Shown here piece by piece: positions 8,033 to 17,759 of a stretch of DNA of 64,000 nt; positions within the stretch are counted from its first letter, which is position 1; each line of letters starts with the position of its first letter. Under the pieces are notes generated by a model. The model made no database searches, was not told the origin of the DNA, and saw only the letters and a list, made by a program, of their open reading frames with translations. Source of the DNA: Symbiobacterium terraclitae (GTDB lineage Bacteria > Bacillota > Sulfobacillia > Symbiobacteriales > Symbiobacteriaceae); contig NZ_JAGGLG010000004.1 in the NCBI RefSeq assembly GCF_017874315.1, positions 103,645-167,644 on the forward strand, written 5' to 3'. A program made the position numbers and the translations under genes.

Positions 8033-9652
8033 GTGCGGCGCGGTCCAGCCGTACTGCTGCTCATCGTCCTGCTCCTCGGTGCGGCCTACGGCGCCTGGCG
8101 CGCCGCGGTCGAGGGCGCCGCCCTGCTGTCCGGCTTCCGGCCGGCCACCGCCGTCGCCGAGCGGCCGGCTGCCGGCTCTGCCCCGCTGGCCGACCGGGTC
8201 GTGCTCTTCATCATTGACGGCCTCCGCATCGAGGATGCGCACCGGCTGCCGGCGGTGGACTGGCTGCGCCGCCGGGGCGCAGGCTACCGGTTGGCGTCCA
8301 CGGGGTTCGGCGGACGGGCGCCGCTGTTGGCCAGCCTGCTGACCGGCGCGCCGCCGACGCACCACGGCCTGCTGGCCGGCGACGCCGAGGCGTCGCCGGC
8401 CACCGACGACCTGCTGCAGGCCGCCGCCCGCGGCCAGGTGCCGGCTGGCAGGGCCCGGGGGCTCGCCGACCCGGAGCTGGCTGAACTGCTGGGTCCCGGG
8501 GGACCCCGGCTGGTGATCGTCGAGGCCGGGGAGCTGGCGGGCGGACGGACCGAGGCCGCGCTGGCCGGGCTCGATGCGCGCCTGGTCGCCCTGTTCGACC
8601 TGATCGACTGGCGGGACACCGCCGTGGTCCTGCTCGGCACCGCTGACGCCGCCGCCGGCGTGCCCTCGCCGCTTCCGCTCGTGCTGGCCGGCAGCGGCGT
8701 GCTCGCCGGGGCGGGAGGCGACGCCAGCCTCTACGACTTCGCCCCGACGGTGGCCGCACTGACCGGCCTGCCGACGCCGGTGGCGGCGCAGGGCAGGCCC
8801 ATCCTCAGCGCCCTGGCCGTCGAGGGCCGCCCGCTGGACGCGGTGATGCAGGTCCACCTGGAGTCCCGGCGCGCCTGGGCGGCCGCAGCCGCGGCCGCAT
8901 ACGGCGCCCCGGCGGAGGTGCCGCCGGCACCCGCCACCGCCATCGAGGCCGAGGACTACCTGGCGACCCTGGAGCGGCTCGTCTCGGACGCCCGCGAGGC
9001 CTGGCTCACGGCGGGCGCCAAGGCGCGGCTGCCCTACCTGGGGCCCGGGCTCCTGATCCTCCTGCTCTACCTGCTGTTGCTCTACCGGAGCCGCCCGGGC
9101 GGCGCGGCCTTCCGGGCGCACCTGGTCTACGCCGCCCTCTTCACCCTCCTCTTCCTCGCCCTGGGTGGCGGCCACATCGTCCGGGGATCGCTGGCGGGCC
9201 GCTCGTGGGCGGAGTGGGCCTACCTGTTCGGCGCCGCCTCCGCCGTTGCGTCGCTGCTTGCCGCGGTCACGGCCGGCTTCGTCCTGTCGCGGCGGGAGTA
9301 CCGCCAGTCCCGCTACCTCGCGGCCGGGGGGCTCCACGCGGCCCTGGGCCTCGTCGCCCTGAACGCCCTGCCCGCGGGCGCCCTCGTCCTCCTGACCGGG
9401 TGGTCCTTTCCGGTGGCGCTGCCGCCGTTCGGGCTATGGGCCGCGTTCTTCATCGCCGCCCTGCAGGTCGTGGTCATCGGCGGGCTCGGCCCCGTCTGGG
9501 CCTGGACTGCGGTCCGGGCCGCCCGGTTCGCCCGCCACCGCTGGCCGCCCAGGGAGGTGGGCGACCCCGAGATCAACGCCGACAAGGTGGTCCGCCTCAG
9601 GGCAATCCGCCGGGCGGACCGGCACCGCCGCAAGCCGGCCGATCGCCGCTGA
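8033..9652 (+). CDS. Membrane protein of the alkaline phosphatase / phosphodiesterase superfamily
   Basis: 539-aa protein with an N-terminal signal anchor (residues 6-22) and an extracytoplasmic alkaline-phosphatase-fold domain. The domain begins VVLFIIDGLR, with the likely metal ligand D62, followed by ASLLTGAPPTHHG. The C-terminal third carries about five hydrophobic helices (for example LLILLLYLLLLY and LVYAALFTLLFLAL). The layout resembles membrane phosphoethanolamine or phosphoglycerol transferases, but the substrate cannot be told. The GTG at 8033 is chosen because AAGGAGG lies 7 nt upstream. It is divergent from holA. Confidence 0.65.
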   Translation: MRRGPAVLLLIVLLLGAAYGAWRAAVEGAALLSGFRPATAVAERPAAGSAPLADRVVLFIIDGLRIEDAHRLPAVDWLRRRGAGYRLASTGFGGRAPLLASLLTGAPPTHHGLLAGDAEASPATDDLLQAAARGQVPAGRARGLADPELAELLGPGGPRLVIVEAGELAGGRTEAALAGLDARLVALFDLIDWRDTAVVLLGTADAAAGVPSPLPLVLAGSGVLAGAGGDASLYDFAPTVAALTGLPTPVAAQGRPILSALAVEGRPLDAVMQVHLESRRAWAAAAAAAYGAPAEVPPAPATAIEAEDYLATLERLVSDAREAWLTAGAKARLPYLGPGLLILLLYLLLLYRSRPGGAAFRAHLVYAALFTLLFLALGGGHIVRGSLAGRSWAEWAYLFGAASAVASLLAAVTAGFVLSRREYRQSRYLAAGGLHAALGLVALNALPAGALVLLTGWSFPVALPPFGLWAAFFIAALQVVVIGGLGPVWAWTAVRAARFARHRWPPREVGDPEINADKVVRLRAIRRADRHRRKPADRR

Positions 9653-9703
9653 CCGGCAGGTCAGCCCACGGCGCCATCGACCGGCGATCCGGCACAGACC
9701 TCG

Positions 9704-12172
9704 TCACCACGCCCCCAACCAGCGCCGGCCCCGGAGACCCGGGGGCCGGCGCTCCGCGTCTCCCGGCCGGCCCGCGGTGCCCTCCGCCCAGACCCGGAAC
9801 CCGTCCGACCAGAGCGTCACCGTGCCGTGCTGGTCGGTCCGCCACACCTCGGCGCCTGCCGCCCGCAGCCGCTCCAGCACCTCGCCGTGCGGGTGGCCGA
9901 AGGGGTTCCCCCGCCCGGCGGAGACCACCGCCACCCGGGGGGAGACGGCGCGCAGGAAGCGCTCGGTCGTCGAGAAGCGGGAGCCGTGGTGGGCGACCTT
10001 GAGCACATCGGCCGACAGGTCGTACCCCCGGTCCACCAACCGCGCCTCGGCATCTGCTTCCAGGTCGCAGGCCAGAAGGGCGGCAACACGGCGGTAGACG
10101 ACCCGGACGGCCACGCAGTTCGCGTTGTCGTCGGACCTGCTGCCCGAGAGGGGCACCTCCGGCGGACCGAGCACCTGCAGCCACACGCCCTCCCCCAGCG
10201 GGAGCACGTCGCCCTCGCGCGCCTGACGGACCGGAACGCCCAGCTCCGCCGCGGCCGCCAGCGCCCTGGCGTAGGACGGCTCCGGGGCCGCGGCCGTGCT
10301 CACCCGCACCTGGCCCACGGGGACGCGGCGGAGCACGGCCTCCGCCCCGCCCACGTGGTCGACGTCCGGGTGCGTGAGTACGAGATACTCCAGCCGCCGT
10401 ACCCCGGCCCGCCGCAGGTAAGGCACCACGACCTCGGCGCCCGCGTCGAACCCGCTGCCCGAACGCCCCTCGTACGCCACCCCTGCGTCCACCAGGGCGG
10501 CCGTTCCGTCCGGCCCCCGCACCAGAATGGCGTCGCCCTGCCCGACGTCCAGGAAGACCAGCTGGAGCCGGTCCGGGGGACCGGCCAGCGCCAGCCGCCA
10601 GGAGAGGCCGGCGCCCAGCGCCGCCAGCAGGGTGAGCGCGCCCGCCGCACAGACACCGGCGGGTGCCGCGCGGAGGCGCCGCCAGAGGGCCTCCAGCCGC
10701 CCGGTCAGGGCCCGGCGCAGCGCCGGCGACGCGGCCAGCAGCACCGCGCCGTACCAGAGCAGCACGCCGCCCGGCGGCAGGTGGCCAACGGCGACCTGGG
10801 CCAGCGGCAGGCTGCCGAGCGCCTTCACCCCGTAGACGAGCACGGCGAGGGCCCACCGGCCCACCAGCCCCAGCAGCCAGACCGCCGGCGGCAGGACCAG
10901 CCCCGCGGTCACGGCAGCCAGGCCGAAGGGGACCAGCAGGCCCACGAAGGGCACCACCAGCAGGTTGGCCAGCGGGGCCACAGGGGATATGACCCCGAAG
11001 GCGTGAAGGCTCAGGGGCTCCACCAGGGCCTGCGCAGCGAGGGTGACCGAGAGCCCTTCGGCCAGCAGGCGGGCGGGGCCCTCGGGCAACCCCCGCGCCA
11101 GGCGGAGCGCCAGCCAGCGCTGGATCGGCCCCGCGAGCAACAGAATGCCCAGCGTCGCGGCCACCGAGAGCTGGAAGCCCAGGTCGAAGAGGAGCCCGGG
11201 CAGCAGCACCAGGAGCAGCGCCGCGGCCGCGCCGAGGGTGTTGAGCGCATCCCGCTCGCGCCCGAGCACGTCGCCGGCCAGGACGAGGATGGCCATCAGG
11301 CCGGCGCGCAGCACGGACGGACTGGCGCCGGTGAGGAAGACGAAGAAGAGAACGGCGGGGATGACGAGCGCCGACGCCGCGGCCCGCCCCAGCCCGGCCC
11401 GCCGGAGCAGCCAGAGCAGCGGCACGACGAGCAGGGCGACGTTGCCGCCGCTCACCGCCAGCAGGTGGAAGACGCCGGTGGCCCGGAAGGCCGCCGAGAC
11501 GTCGTCGGGCAGGTCGGACCGGCTGCCGAAGAGGAGGCCGGCCATCAGCGCCGCCTCCCGCTCGGGCAGCGCTTGACGCAGCACGCCCTCCAGGCGCAGC
11601 CGGACCGCCACCGCCGCGCGCCGGAAGGGATCCAGCGCCCCGGGGCCGAGGCGCTCAGGCGGGCCGCTCTCCATCACCAGGTAGACGGACTGACGGGCCA
11701 GGTAGGCCGCCTCATCGAAGCCGCCGGGGTGCCGCGGCCCCAGCGGCGGCGCGAGGCGGCCCGAGACGGCGATCCGCTCGCCAAAGGCGGGCTGCTGCCC
11801 ATACCGCTGGGTGATGCGCACCCGCCCCCGGGCGGGGTGCCCGCCCACAGCCTCGGCCGCCACGACGTAGGCCGCGCCGCCGGACGGGCGCAGTTCGGGC
11901 TCGCTCACCACCGTGCCCACCAGGCTTACCTGCTGCCCCTCCCACGCGGACAGGTTGCCCCTGCCGGCGGTCTGGACGTACGCGCAACGCAGGGCACCGA
12001 ACGCGGCAAGGGCAGCCAGCAGCAGTGCCGCGCTGCGGCGCCCGGCCAGCAACCCTCCCACCAGCGGGGCGAGCGCAGCGAGGCAGAGCGCGGGATGCGG
12101 GCGGAGCCATCCCGCCGCTGTGATGCCCACCGCGAGAGCCGCCGCGACCCACACCGCGGGACGAGACTGCAC
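9704..12172 (-). CDS. comEC: DNA internalization competence protein ComEC/Rec2
   Basis: 822-aa membrane channel protein for transport of single-stranded DNA in natural transformation. An N-terminal region with OB-like segments (residues about 45-200) is followed by the multi-helix Competence domain (about 215-500), then a metallo-beta-lactamase domain from about residue 540. That last domain has FLDVGQGDAILV, LVLTHPDVDHVGG and VLKVAHHGS. All three modules look intact. comEA lies about 14 kb away at 26.3 kb instead of adjacent. Confidence 0.93.
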   Translation of the reverse strand: MQSRPAVWVAAALAVGITAAGWLRPHPALCLAALAPLVGGLLAGRRSAALLLAALAAFGALRCAYVQTAGRGNLSAWEGQQVSLVGTVVSEPELRPSGGAAYVVAAEAVGGHPARGRVRITQRYGQQPAFGERIAVSGRLAPPLGPRHPGGFDEAAYLARQSVYLVMESGPPERLGPGALDPFRRAAVAVRLRLEGVLRQALPEREAALMAGLLFGSRSDLPDDVSAAFRATGVFHLLAVSGGNVALLVVPLLWLLRRAGLGRAAASALVIPAVLFFVFLTGASPSVLRAGLMAILVLAGDVLGRERDALNTLGAAAALLLVLLPGLLFDLGFQLSVAATLGILLLAGPIQRWLALRLARGLPEGPARLLAEGLSVTLAAQALVEPLSLHAFGVISPVAPLANLLVVPFVGLLVPFGLAAVTAGLVLPPAVWLLGLVGRWALAVLVYGVKALGSLPLAQVAVGHLPPGGVLLWYGAVLLAASPALRRALTGRLEALWRRLRAAPAGVCAAGALTLLAALGAGLSWRLALAGPPDRLQLVFLDVGQGDAILVRGPDGTAALVDAGVAYEGRSGSGFDAGAEVVVPYLRRAGVRRLEYLVLTHPDVDHVGGAEAVLRRVPVGQVRVSTAAAPEPSYARALAAAAELGVPVRQAREGDVLPLGEGVWLQVLGPPEVPLSGSRSDDNANCVAVRVVYRRVAALLACDLEADAEARLVDRGYDLSADVLKVAHHGSRFSTTERFLRAVSPRVAVVSAGRGNPFGHPHGEVLERLRAAGAEVWRTDQHGTVTLWSDGFRVWAEGTAGRPGDAERRPPGLRGRRWLGAW
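9721..9753 (-). terminator. Long perfect hairpin at the 3' end of comEC
   Basis: 12-bp perfect arms AGCGCCGGCCCC / GGGGCCGGCGCT with a 9-nt loop, lying inside the last codons of comEC. There is no T-run, so it could be a stability element or a weak terminator between two convergent genes. Confidence 0.35.
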
Positions 12173-12468
12173 GGCCAGCCCCCCTTAACCAGTTTTTGTA
12201 AGTCTTCGCCACCTCTTCCAGGTTCCCTTCCGTCGGGCGGCGGTCCTACTCCCGCAGCAGGAGGGGCGGGTCCCGGGATCCCCCTCCGGTTGCGTGCCCG
12301 AATGAGGCGTTTGGTCCATGGTCGGGCAGCGGGCGCCACGGTAGAATGAAGCTGAAAGCAGTAGCTCGCCGGTCTTTGTTCGATATTTCACGAACTATGG
12401 TGGCGTGCTGCAGCAGCCGCACTGAAGCGCCGCACTCAACCGGTGCACCGGCGAGAGGAGGGGATGAC

Positions 12469-12654
12469 ATGCTCTTTCAGGTAACCCCCGAAACCCACGC
12501 CCTGATCTGCCTTCTCATCATGGCGGTCGCCTTCATCATCGCGCAGTACATCGGCCTGCCCGATCCGTCTCCCGCGCCGCGGCCGCAGCGTCGGCCGGAG
12601 CCGCGGCGGCGGGCGCGCAGCCGGGCCTGCCTCCGGGTCATCCACACGCACTAG
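12469..12654 (+). CDS. Small single-pass membrane protein (61 aa), unknown function
   Basis: Begins MLFQVTPETHALICLLIM. One transmembrane helix spans about residues 10-28, followed by an Arg/Pro-rich basic tail that should face the cytoplasm. GAGAGGAGGGG lies 6 nt upstream of the ATG, and a clean terminator follows 21 bp after the stop, which supports a real gene. I recognise no family. The 296 bp between comEC and this ORF hold no other gene. Confidence 0.6.
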   Translation: MLFQVTPETHALICLLIMAVAFIIAQYIGLPDPSPAPRPQRRPEPRRRARSRACLRVIHTH

Positions 12655-12675
12655 CAGACGGTACCCCCGACAGTC

Positions 12676-12703
12676 AGCCACCCGACATAAATGGGTGGCT
12701 ATT
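12676..12703 (+). terminator. Intrinsic terminator of the small membrane ORF
   Basis: AGCCACCC / GGGTGGCT stem of 8 bp with a 9-nt loop, followed by ATTTATTTTT. Confidence 0.75.
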
Positions 12704-12855
12704 TATTTTTCGCGTTTGCGGCTCCACATTGAAGGAACATGCCCCCGGGGGTCGAATGAACATGGCTGGCGTGTGGTCTCTGCCCGCAGCCCGCGTGAGC
12801 AGAGAGAACACGCCCAAAATCTTGGAGAGAAAGGCGTGAGATCGCCACGAACAAC

Positions 12856-13902
12856 ATGGTTGAGTTTCGGGGCGTGTCGAAGACCTTCGATTCGACCGAA
12901 GCCCTCAACGACCTTAACCTGACGATTCGTCCGGGCGAGTTCCTTACGCTTCTCGGTCCCAGCGGCTGCGGGAAGACGACGACCCTCAGGCTGCTGGCGG
13001 GCTTCGAAGAGCCCACCTCCGGCGAGATCTGGCTGGCGGGCAGACCGGTACAGGGACTCCCGGCTTACAAAAGACCTGTTAACACGGTCTTTCAGCACTA
13101 CGCGCTCTTTCCGCACATGACCGTGTTCGATAATGTTGCGTTCGGCCTGCGCATGCAGCGCCTTCCCGCGGCCGAGATCCGCCGGCGCGTCGCACAGGCG
13201 CTGGAGCTGGTGCGGCTGGGGGACCTCGGCAACCGCCGGCCCCAGGAGCTCTCCGGGGGTCAGCAGCAGCGGGTCGCCCTCGCGCGCGCCCTGGTGATGG
13301 AGCCGAAGGTGCTGCTGCTGGACGAGCCGCTCGGGGCCCTGGACCTGCAGCTCCGGCGGGCGATGCAGGTCGAGCTGCGCCAGCTCCAGCGCCGCCTCGG
13401 GGCCACCTTCCTCTACGTGACCCACGACCAGGAGGAGGCGCTGGCCATGTCCGACCGCATCGCCGTGATGCGGGGCGGCCGGGTGGAGCAGGTGGGGACG
13501 CCGGAGGAGGTCTACCTCCGCCCGGCCACCAGGTTCGTCGCCCAGTTCCTGGGCGAGGCCAACCTGCTGGAGGGCGAGGGTGCCGCCTCCGGCCGGCTTC
13601 GCTGGGGCGACTACCACCTGGCCGTGGACCGTCACCTGCAGCCCGGGCGCACGACCGTGGCGCTCCGACCTGAGCAGGTGCGGGTGCGCTGGCCGGGGTC
13701 GGCAGCCCCGGTCGGCCCTGCGGAGAACCGGCTGCACGGCATCGTGGCGGAGCGGCTCTTCGTCGGCACGGGAACGCGGCTCGTGGTGGAGGTGGCAGGA
13801 CGGCGGCTCGCGGCGCTGCTGCCGGCGGGACCTGGTCCCGACCTCGGCGATCAGGTCGAACTCTGCTTCAGCGCCGAGCACTGCGTGGTGGTGGCGCCAT
13901 GA
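12856..13902 (+). CDS. potA: Spermidine/putrescine ABC transporter ATPase PotA
   Basis: 348-aa ATPase that powers polyamine import. Walker A GPSGCGKT is at residues 34-41, LSGGQ at 132-136, Walker B LLLDE with D156/E157, and the H-loop His at 190. A TOBE-type regulatory domain follows from about residue 280. The ATG at 12856 gives the family-like start MVEFRGVSKTF, but no good Shine-Dalgarno lies close by. GGAGAGAAAGG is about 20 nt upstream, so translation may begin at a non-standard codon just before. It is the first gene of potABCD. Confidence 0.93.
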   Translation: MVEFRGVSKTFDSTEALNDLNLTIRPGEFLTLLGPSGCGKTTTLRLLAGFEEPTSGEIWLAGRPVQGLPAYKRPVNTVFQHYALFPHMTVFDNVAFGLRMQRLPAAEIRRRVAQALELVRLGDLGNRRPQELSGGQQQRVALARALVMEPKVLLLDEPLGALDLQLRRAMQVELRQLQRRLGATFLYVTHDQEEALAMSDRIAVMRGGRVEQVGTPEEVYLRPATRFVAQFLGEANLLEGEGAASGRLRWGDYHLAVDRHLQPGRTTVALRPEQVRVRWPGSAAPVGPAENRLHGIVAERLFVGTGTRLVVEVAGRRLAALLPAGPGPDLGDQVELCFSAEHCVVVAP

Positions 13903-14750
13903 CCAGGCGGGGCGGATGGGCCGCGCTGGCCCCGACGGTGCTCTGGCTGACGGCCCTCGTGGCCGCGCCGCTGGCGCTCATGCTGATCTACAGCCTCGCC
14001 GCACGGATCGCGCCCGATTCCCCGTGGCCCCAGGGTATCACGCTTCAGCACTACGCACGCCTGGTCGACCCGCTCTACCTGCGTATCTTCATCCGCTCCA
14101 TCCTCCAGGCGGCCCTGGCCACGTTCTTCTCGCTCCTGCTTGGGTACCCGCTGGCCTACTACATCGCCCGGAGCCCGCTGCAGAAGCGGGGCAGGCTGCT
14201 GCTCCTGGTCGTGATCCCCTTCTGGACGAACTTCCTGGTGCGCACCTACGCGCTCATGGTGCTGATGCGGGCGCAGGGCGTCATCAACTCCATCCTCACC
14301 GCCACCGGGCTCATCCGTGAACCCCTCTCCCTCCTCTACAACGAGGCGGCGGTGCAGGTGGGCCTGGTCTACACCCTGCTGCCCCTCCTCATCCTGCCGC
14401 TCTACGCCAACCTGGAGAAGCTGGACGAGCGGCTGCTCTCCGCAGCCCAGGACCTCGGGGCGAGCCCGTTCGCCGCGTTCTGGCACGTCACCTGGCCGCT
14501 GTCGCGCCCCGGCGTCCTCGTGGGCTGCATGATGGTCTTCATCTCCGCCTTCGGCATGTACCTCGTCCCCGACCTGATGGGCGGCGCCCGATCGGTCATG
14601 GTGGGCAACCTCATCCAGAACCAGTTCCTGCAGGCCCGTAACTGGCCCTTCGGCGCGGCGGTCGCCCTGGCCCTCACCGGGGTCGTCCTGGTGGTCGCGC
14701 TGCTGGTGCAGCGGGCCGGGCGGCTGGACGGCGGGGAGGTGAAGCGGTGA
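13899..14750 (+). CDS. potB: Spermidine/putrescine ABC transporter permease PotB
   Basis: 283-aa inner-membrane permease with about six helices. The cytoplasmic EAA loop that contacts PotA reads AAQDLGASPFAAFWHVTWPLSRPG. It overlaps potA by 4 bp (ATGA), so the two are translationally coupled. Confidence 0.93.
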   Translation: MTRRGGWAALAPTVLWLTALVAAPLALMLIYSLAARIAPDSPWPQGITLQHYARLVDPLYLRIFIRSILQAALATFFSLLLGYPLAYYIARSPLQKRGRLLLLVVIPFWTNFLVRTYALMVLMRAQGVINSILTATGLIREPLSLLYNEAAVQVGLVYTLLPLLILPLYANLEKLDERLLSAAQDLGASPFAAFWHVTWPLSRPGVLVGCMMVFISAFGMYLVPDLMGGARSVMVGNLIQNQFLQARNWPFGAAVALALTGVVLVVALLVQRAGRLDGGEVKR

Positions 14751-15520
14751 AGGGGAAGCGCGACTGGCTGAAGCTCCACGCATGGCTGGTCTACGGGTTT
14801 CTCTACCTGCCGATCTTCATCCTCATCGTCCTCTCCTTTAACAGCTCCCGCACGAGCGCCGTCTGGAAGGGCTTCACGCTGGACTGGTACGTGCGGCTCT
14901 TCCACAACCGCCTCCTCTGGGAGGCGGTGCAGAACAGCCTGATCATCGCCACCGCCACGGCGCTCATCTCCACCGCGCTGGGCACGGCCGCCGCCCTCTC
15001 CCTGCACCGGCGGCAGATCCGCGGCCGGCTCTGGGTGGAGGGGCTTCTCTACCTCCCCCTGGTACTCCCCGACATCGTGCTGGGCGTGGGGGCGCTCGTG
15101 CTCTTCACCGCCCTGGGCATCGGGCTCGGGCTGGGCACGATGCTGGCCGCCCATGTGGGCACGTCGATCTCCTACGTCGTTCTGGTGCTGCGGGCCCGGC
15201 TGGCCGACATGGACCAGCGCCTGGAGGAGGCCGCCTGCGACCTGGGCGCCACGCCGTGGCAGACGCTCTGGCACGTCACGCTGCCCCTGCTGGCGCCGGG
15301 CATCCTGGCCTCCGTGCTGCTCTCGTTCACGCTGTCTCTGGACGACTTCATCCTCTCCTTCTTCACCGCAGGCCCCGGGTCGACCACCCTGCCTCTGCGC
15401 GTGTACGGGATGATGAAGACCGGCCTGACACCCGAGGTCAACGCCCTGTCCACCGTGCTTGTGCTGGTGACGGGCATCGCGACCACCCTGTACCTGCGGC
15501 TGACACAGAACCGGATCTAA
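14747..15520 (+). CDS. potC: Spermidine/putrescine ABC transporter permease PotC
   Basis: 257-aa second permease of the polyamine importer with six predicted helices. The EAA loop AACDLGATPWQTLWHVTLPL is near residue 165. The GTG start overlaps the potB stop by 4 bp. The potD gene follows 24 bp later. Confidence 0.93.
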   Translation: MKGKRDWLKLHAWLVYGFLYLPIFILIVLSFNSSRTSAVWKGFTLDWYVRLFHNRLLWEAVQNSLIIATATALISTALGTAAALSLHRRQIRGRLWVEGLLYLPLVLPDIVLGVGALVLFTALGIGLGLGTMLAAHVGTSISYVVLVLRARLADMDQRLEEAACDLGATPWQTLWHVTLPLLAPGILASVLLSFTLSLDDFILSFFTAGPGSTTLPLRVYGMMKTGLTPEVNALSTVLVLVTGIATTLYLRLTQNRI

Positions 15521-15544
15521 CGTCAAAGTGGGAGGATGAGTGGA

Positions 15545-16654
15545 ATGCGCAAGCGTGTGGGGCTTGCGGTCGCCGCTCTGATGCTGGTGACCGCAGCGCT
15601 GTCGGGGTGCTCCTCCGGAGGAGGCACCAGCATGGCCTCGGACCTGCCGAAGCCGGAGCGGGATCCGAGCGTGGACATGAGCCGGCTTTCGTCCGAGTTG
15701 AACGTCTTCACCTGGACCGAGTACCTGCCCCAGTCGGTGATCAGCGAGTTCGAGGATCTCTACGGCGTGCGGGTCAACTACGATGCGTACTCCAGCAACG
15801 AGGAGATGCACGCCAAGCTGAAGGCCGGAGCCTCGGGCTACGACATCATCATCCCCGAGATCTACATGGTGAAGGTCCTGCGGCGCGAGGGGCTGCTCGA
15901 GGAGATCGACCACGCCAACGTGCCGAACCTCAAGAACATCGATCCGCGCTTCCGGGGGCTCGAGCACGATCCGAACAACGACTACTCGGTGCCCTATGTG
16001 TGGGGGACGACGGGTATCGTCGTCAACAAGGAGCGCATCAGCCCCGACCAGATCCAGTCGTGGGATGACCTGTGGAACCCGGACTTCGCCGGCAAGCTGG
16101 TCGTGCCCGACGACGCCCGGGAGATGGTGGGCATCGCCCTCCGCACGATGGGCCACGGGCTGAACACCACCGACCCGGCGGCCCTCGAGGCGGCCAAGGA
16201 GAAGCTGAAGGCGCTGAAGCCCAACGTACGGGCCTTCAACAGCGACAGCCCCAAGGACCTTCTGCTGGGCGGCGAGGTCTGGGGCGGCGTGGTCTGGAGC
16301 GGCGAGGCGGCCCTGGTGATGCGGGAGAAAGAGGACTTCCAGTGGATCATCCCGCCCGAGGGTGTGACCATCTGGATCGACCACGTGGCGATCCCCAAGG
16401 ACGCGCCGCACAAGTACACCGCCGAGGTCTTCATCAACTTCCTGCTCGACCCGCTGGTCAGCGCCCGCATCTCCGCGGAGTACCCCTACGGCAACCCCAA
16501 CAAGGCGGCCATGCCGTACATCCCCGCGGAGGACCTCGCCAACACGGCCATCAACCCGCCGGCCGAGTGGCTGAAGAAGGCCGAGTCGCTGGACGACCTG
16601 GGCGACGAGATGAACCAGCTGTACGACCAGATCTGGACTGAAGTCAAGGGATAG
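15545..16654 (+). CDS. potD: Polyamine-binding lipoprotein PotD
   Basis: About 369-aa extracellular solute-binding protein that delivers polyamine to PotBC. The signal peptide ends in the lipobox LSGC near residue 21, so it should be lipid-anchored. The mature part starts LNVFTWTEYLPQSVISEFE and contains YDIIIPE, both typical of PotD/PotF. The ATG at 15545 is preferred over the one at 15536 because GGGAGG then lies 9 nt upstream. Confidence 0.93.
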   Translation: MRKRVGLAVAALMLVTAALSGCSSGGGTSMASDLPKPERDPSVDMSRLSSELNVFTWTEYLPQSVISEFEDLYGVRVNYDAYSSNEEMHAKLKAGASGYDIIIPEIYMVKVLRREGLLEEIDHANVPNLKNIDPRFRGLEHDPNNDYSVPYVWGTTGIVVNKERISPDQIQSWDDLWNPDFAGKLVVPDDAREMVGIALRTMGHGLNTTDPAALEAAKEKLKALKPNVRAFNSDSPKDLLLGGEVWGGVVWSGEAALVMREKEDFQWIIPPEGVTIWIDHVAIPKDAPHKYTAEVFINFLLDPLVSARISAEYPYGNPNKAAMPYIPAEDLANTAINPPAEWLKKAESLDDLGDEMNQLYDQIWTEVKG

Positions 16655-16660
16655 CGCCCG

Positions 16661-16686
16661 ACGGGGAGCGGATAGCCGCTCCCCGT
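16661..16686 (+). terminator. Terminator of the pot operon
   Basis: 11-bp perfect arms ACGGGGAGCGG / CCGCTCCCCGT with a 4-nt loop, 7 bp after the potD stop. The tail is weakly T-rich (CCTGCATTGC). Confidence 0.7.
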
Positions 16687-16829
16687 CCTGCATTGCTGCC
16701 CCCAGGGGCCGTTTCCGGCCCTGCGACGAACGCCCAGGGCCGAAGGATGCGTCCTTCAAGTGGCAGGATCACGCCGGACGTGGTCCGAATGTAATTTAGA
16801 TTGTTCAGTACTAGCGAGGAGGTCACGAA

Positions 16830-17759
16830 ATGTCAACCCAGACACCGGCTGCGCCGGACGCCGTCCTGAAGCCCCGGGACCTGGGCCAGATCCTGGACCA
16901 GAACTTCAAGGTCTTCGGCCGGTCGTGGCGCTCGCTGCTGCCGGTGGGACTGATCGCCGCCATCCCGGGACTGCTGATGTCGATCCTCATGCTCTGGCTC
17001 TCCCCCGACCTCGCGGCGGGCTCCTTCGACAACCCCCTGATCCGCATGCTGGCTGCGGCCGAATGGGGGGACTACTCCGGCCTGATCGCGCTGGGCTGGG
17101 GGGTGGCGGTCTTCGTCATCGTGCTGCTGCTCCTCTTCCCGCTCTACCAGGGCGCGCTGATCGACGTGTCGGCGCGTGCCGTGCTCCACATGGAGCCGGT
17201 CCCCCTGAGCGAGTCGTTCCGGGTCGGGGCGGTCCGGTACTGGCCCATGCTGGGCGCCTACGTGCTCCTGGCCCTGCTCTGGATCGGCGCGATCCCCGCG
17301 CTGATCCTGGCCGGCCTGGTGGTGCTCTCCTGGATCACGCTGCCGCTGGGCCTGGTGGCGCTGGCGACGTTTACCGTCTTCACCGGTCACGCGGTGATCA
17401 TCGAACAGCTGGGCCCTGCGGGCGCCCTCAAGCGGTCGTTCTCGCTGGTCAAGACGCGCTTCTGGCCGCTGCTCGGCACCGGCATCGTCTACTACCTGCT
17501 GAGCACGGTCGTTTCGTATATCGTGGCCTTTCCCTTCAGCTTCGTCGCGGGCATCGCGGCGGCGGCCACCGAGTCTTTCGTTCCCTTCGCGCTGACCAGC
17601 CTGATGGAGGGACTGGTAGGCGCCATCATCACCCCCTTCATGGCGGTCGGCCTCACGCTGGTCTACTTCGACACCCGGATCCGGACAGAGGGTTACGACC
17701 TGGAGGTCATGGCCGCGCAGCAGGCGGTGGCGGCCGATCCCGCCGAGTTCCGGCCATGA
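16830..17759 (+). CDS. Multi-pass membrane protein, GPDPase-membrane-domain type
   Basis: 309-aa protein with about six hydrophobic helices and an N-terminal cytoplasmic stretch (LGQILDQNFKVFGRSWRSLL). That opening is typical of the membrane domain found next to glycerophosphodiester phosphodiesterases and in stand-alone DUF-type proteins. There is no catalytic domain here, so the role is unknown. GCGAGGAGG lies 9 nt upstream of the ATG. It starts a five-gene run ending with DUF58, overlapping the next gene by 4 bp. Confidence 0.65.
   Translation: MSTQTPAAPDAVLKPRDLGQILDQNFKVFGRSWRSLLPVGLIAAIPGLLMSILMLWLSPDLAAGSFDNPLIRMLAAAEWGDYSGLIALGWGVAVFVIVLLLLFPLYQGALIDVSARAVLHMEPVPLSESFRVGAVRYWPMLGAYVLLALLWIGAIPALILAGLVVLSWITLPLGLVALATFTVFTGHAVIIEQLGPAGALKRSFSLVKTRFWPLLGTGIVYYLLSTVVSYIVAFPFSFVAGIAAAATESFVPFALTSLMEGLVGAIITPFMAVGLTLVYFDTRIRTEGYDLEVMAAQQAVAADPAEFRP

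Noticed and set aside
9827..12349. An 840-codon open frame on the plus strand
   Set aside because: Antisense to comEC, with Arg/Gln/Gly-rich composition and no recognisable domain.
12378..12395. GTTCG-N8-CGAAC dyad as a LexA site
   Set aside because: Orientation and spacing do not match the Gram-positive CGAAC-N4-GTTCG box, and no SOS gene follows directly.
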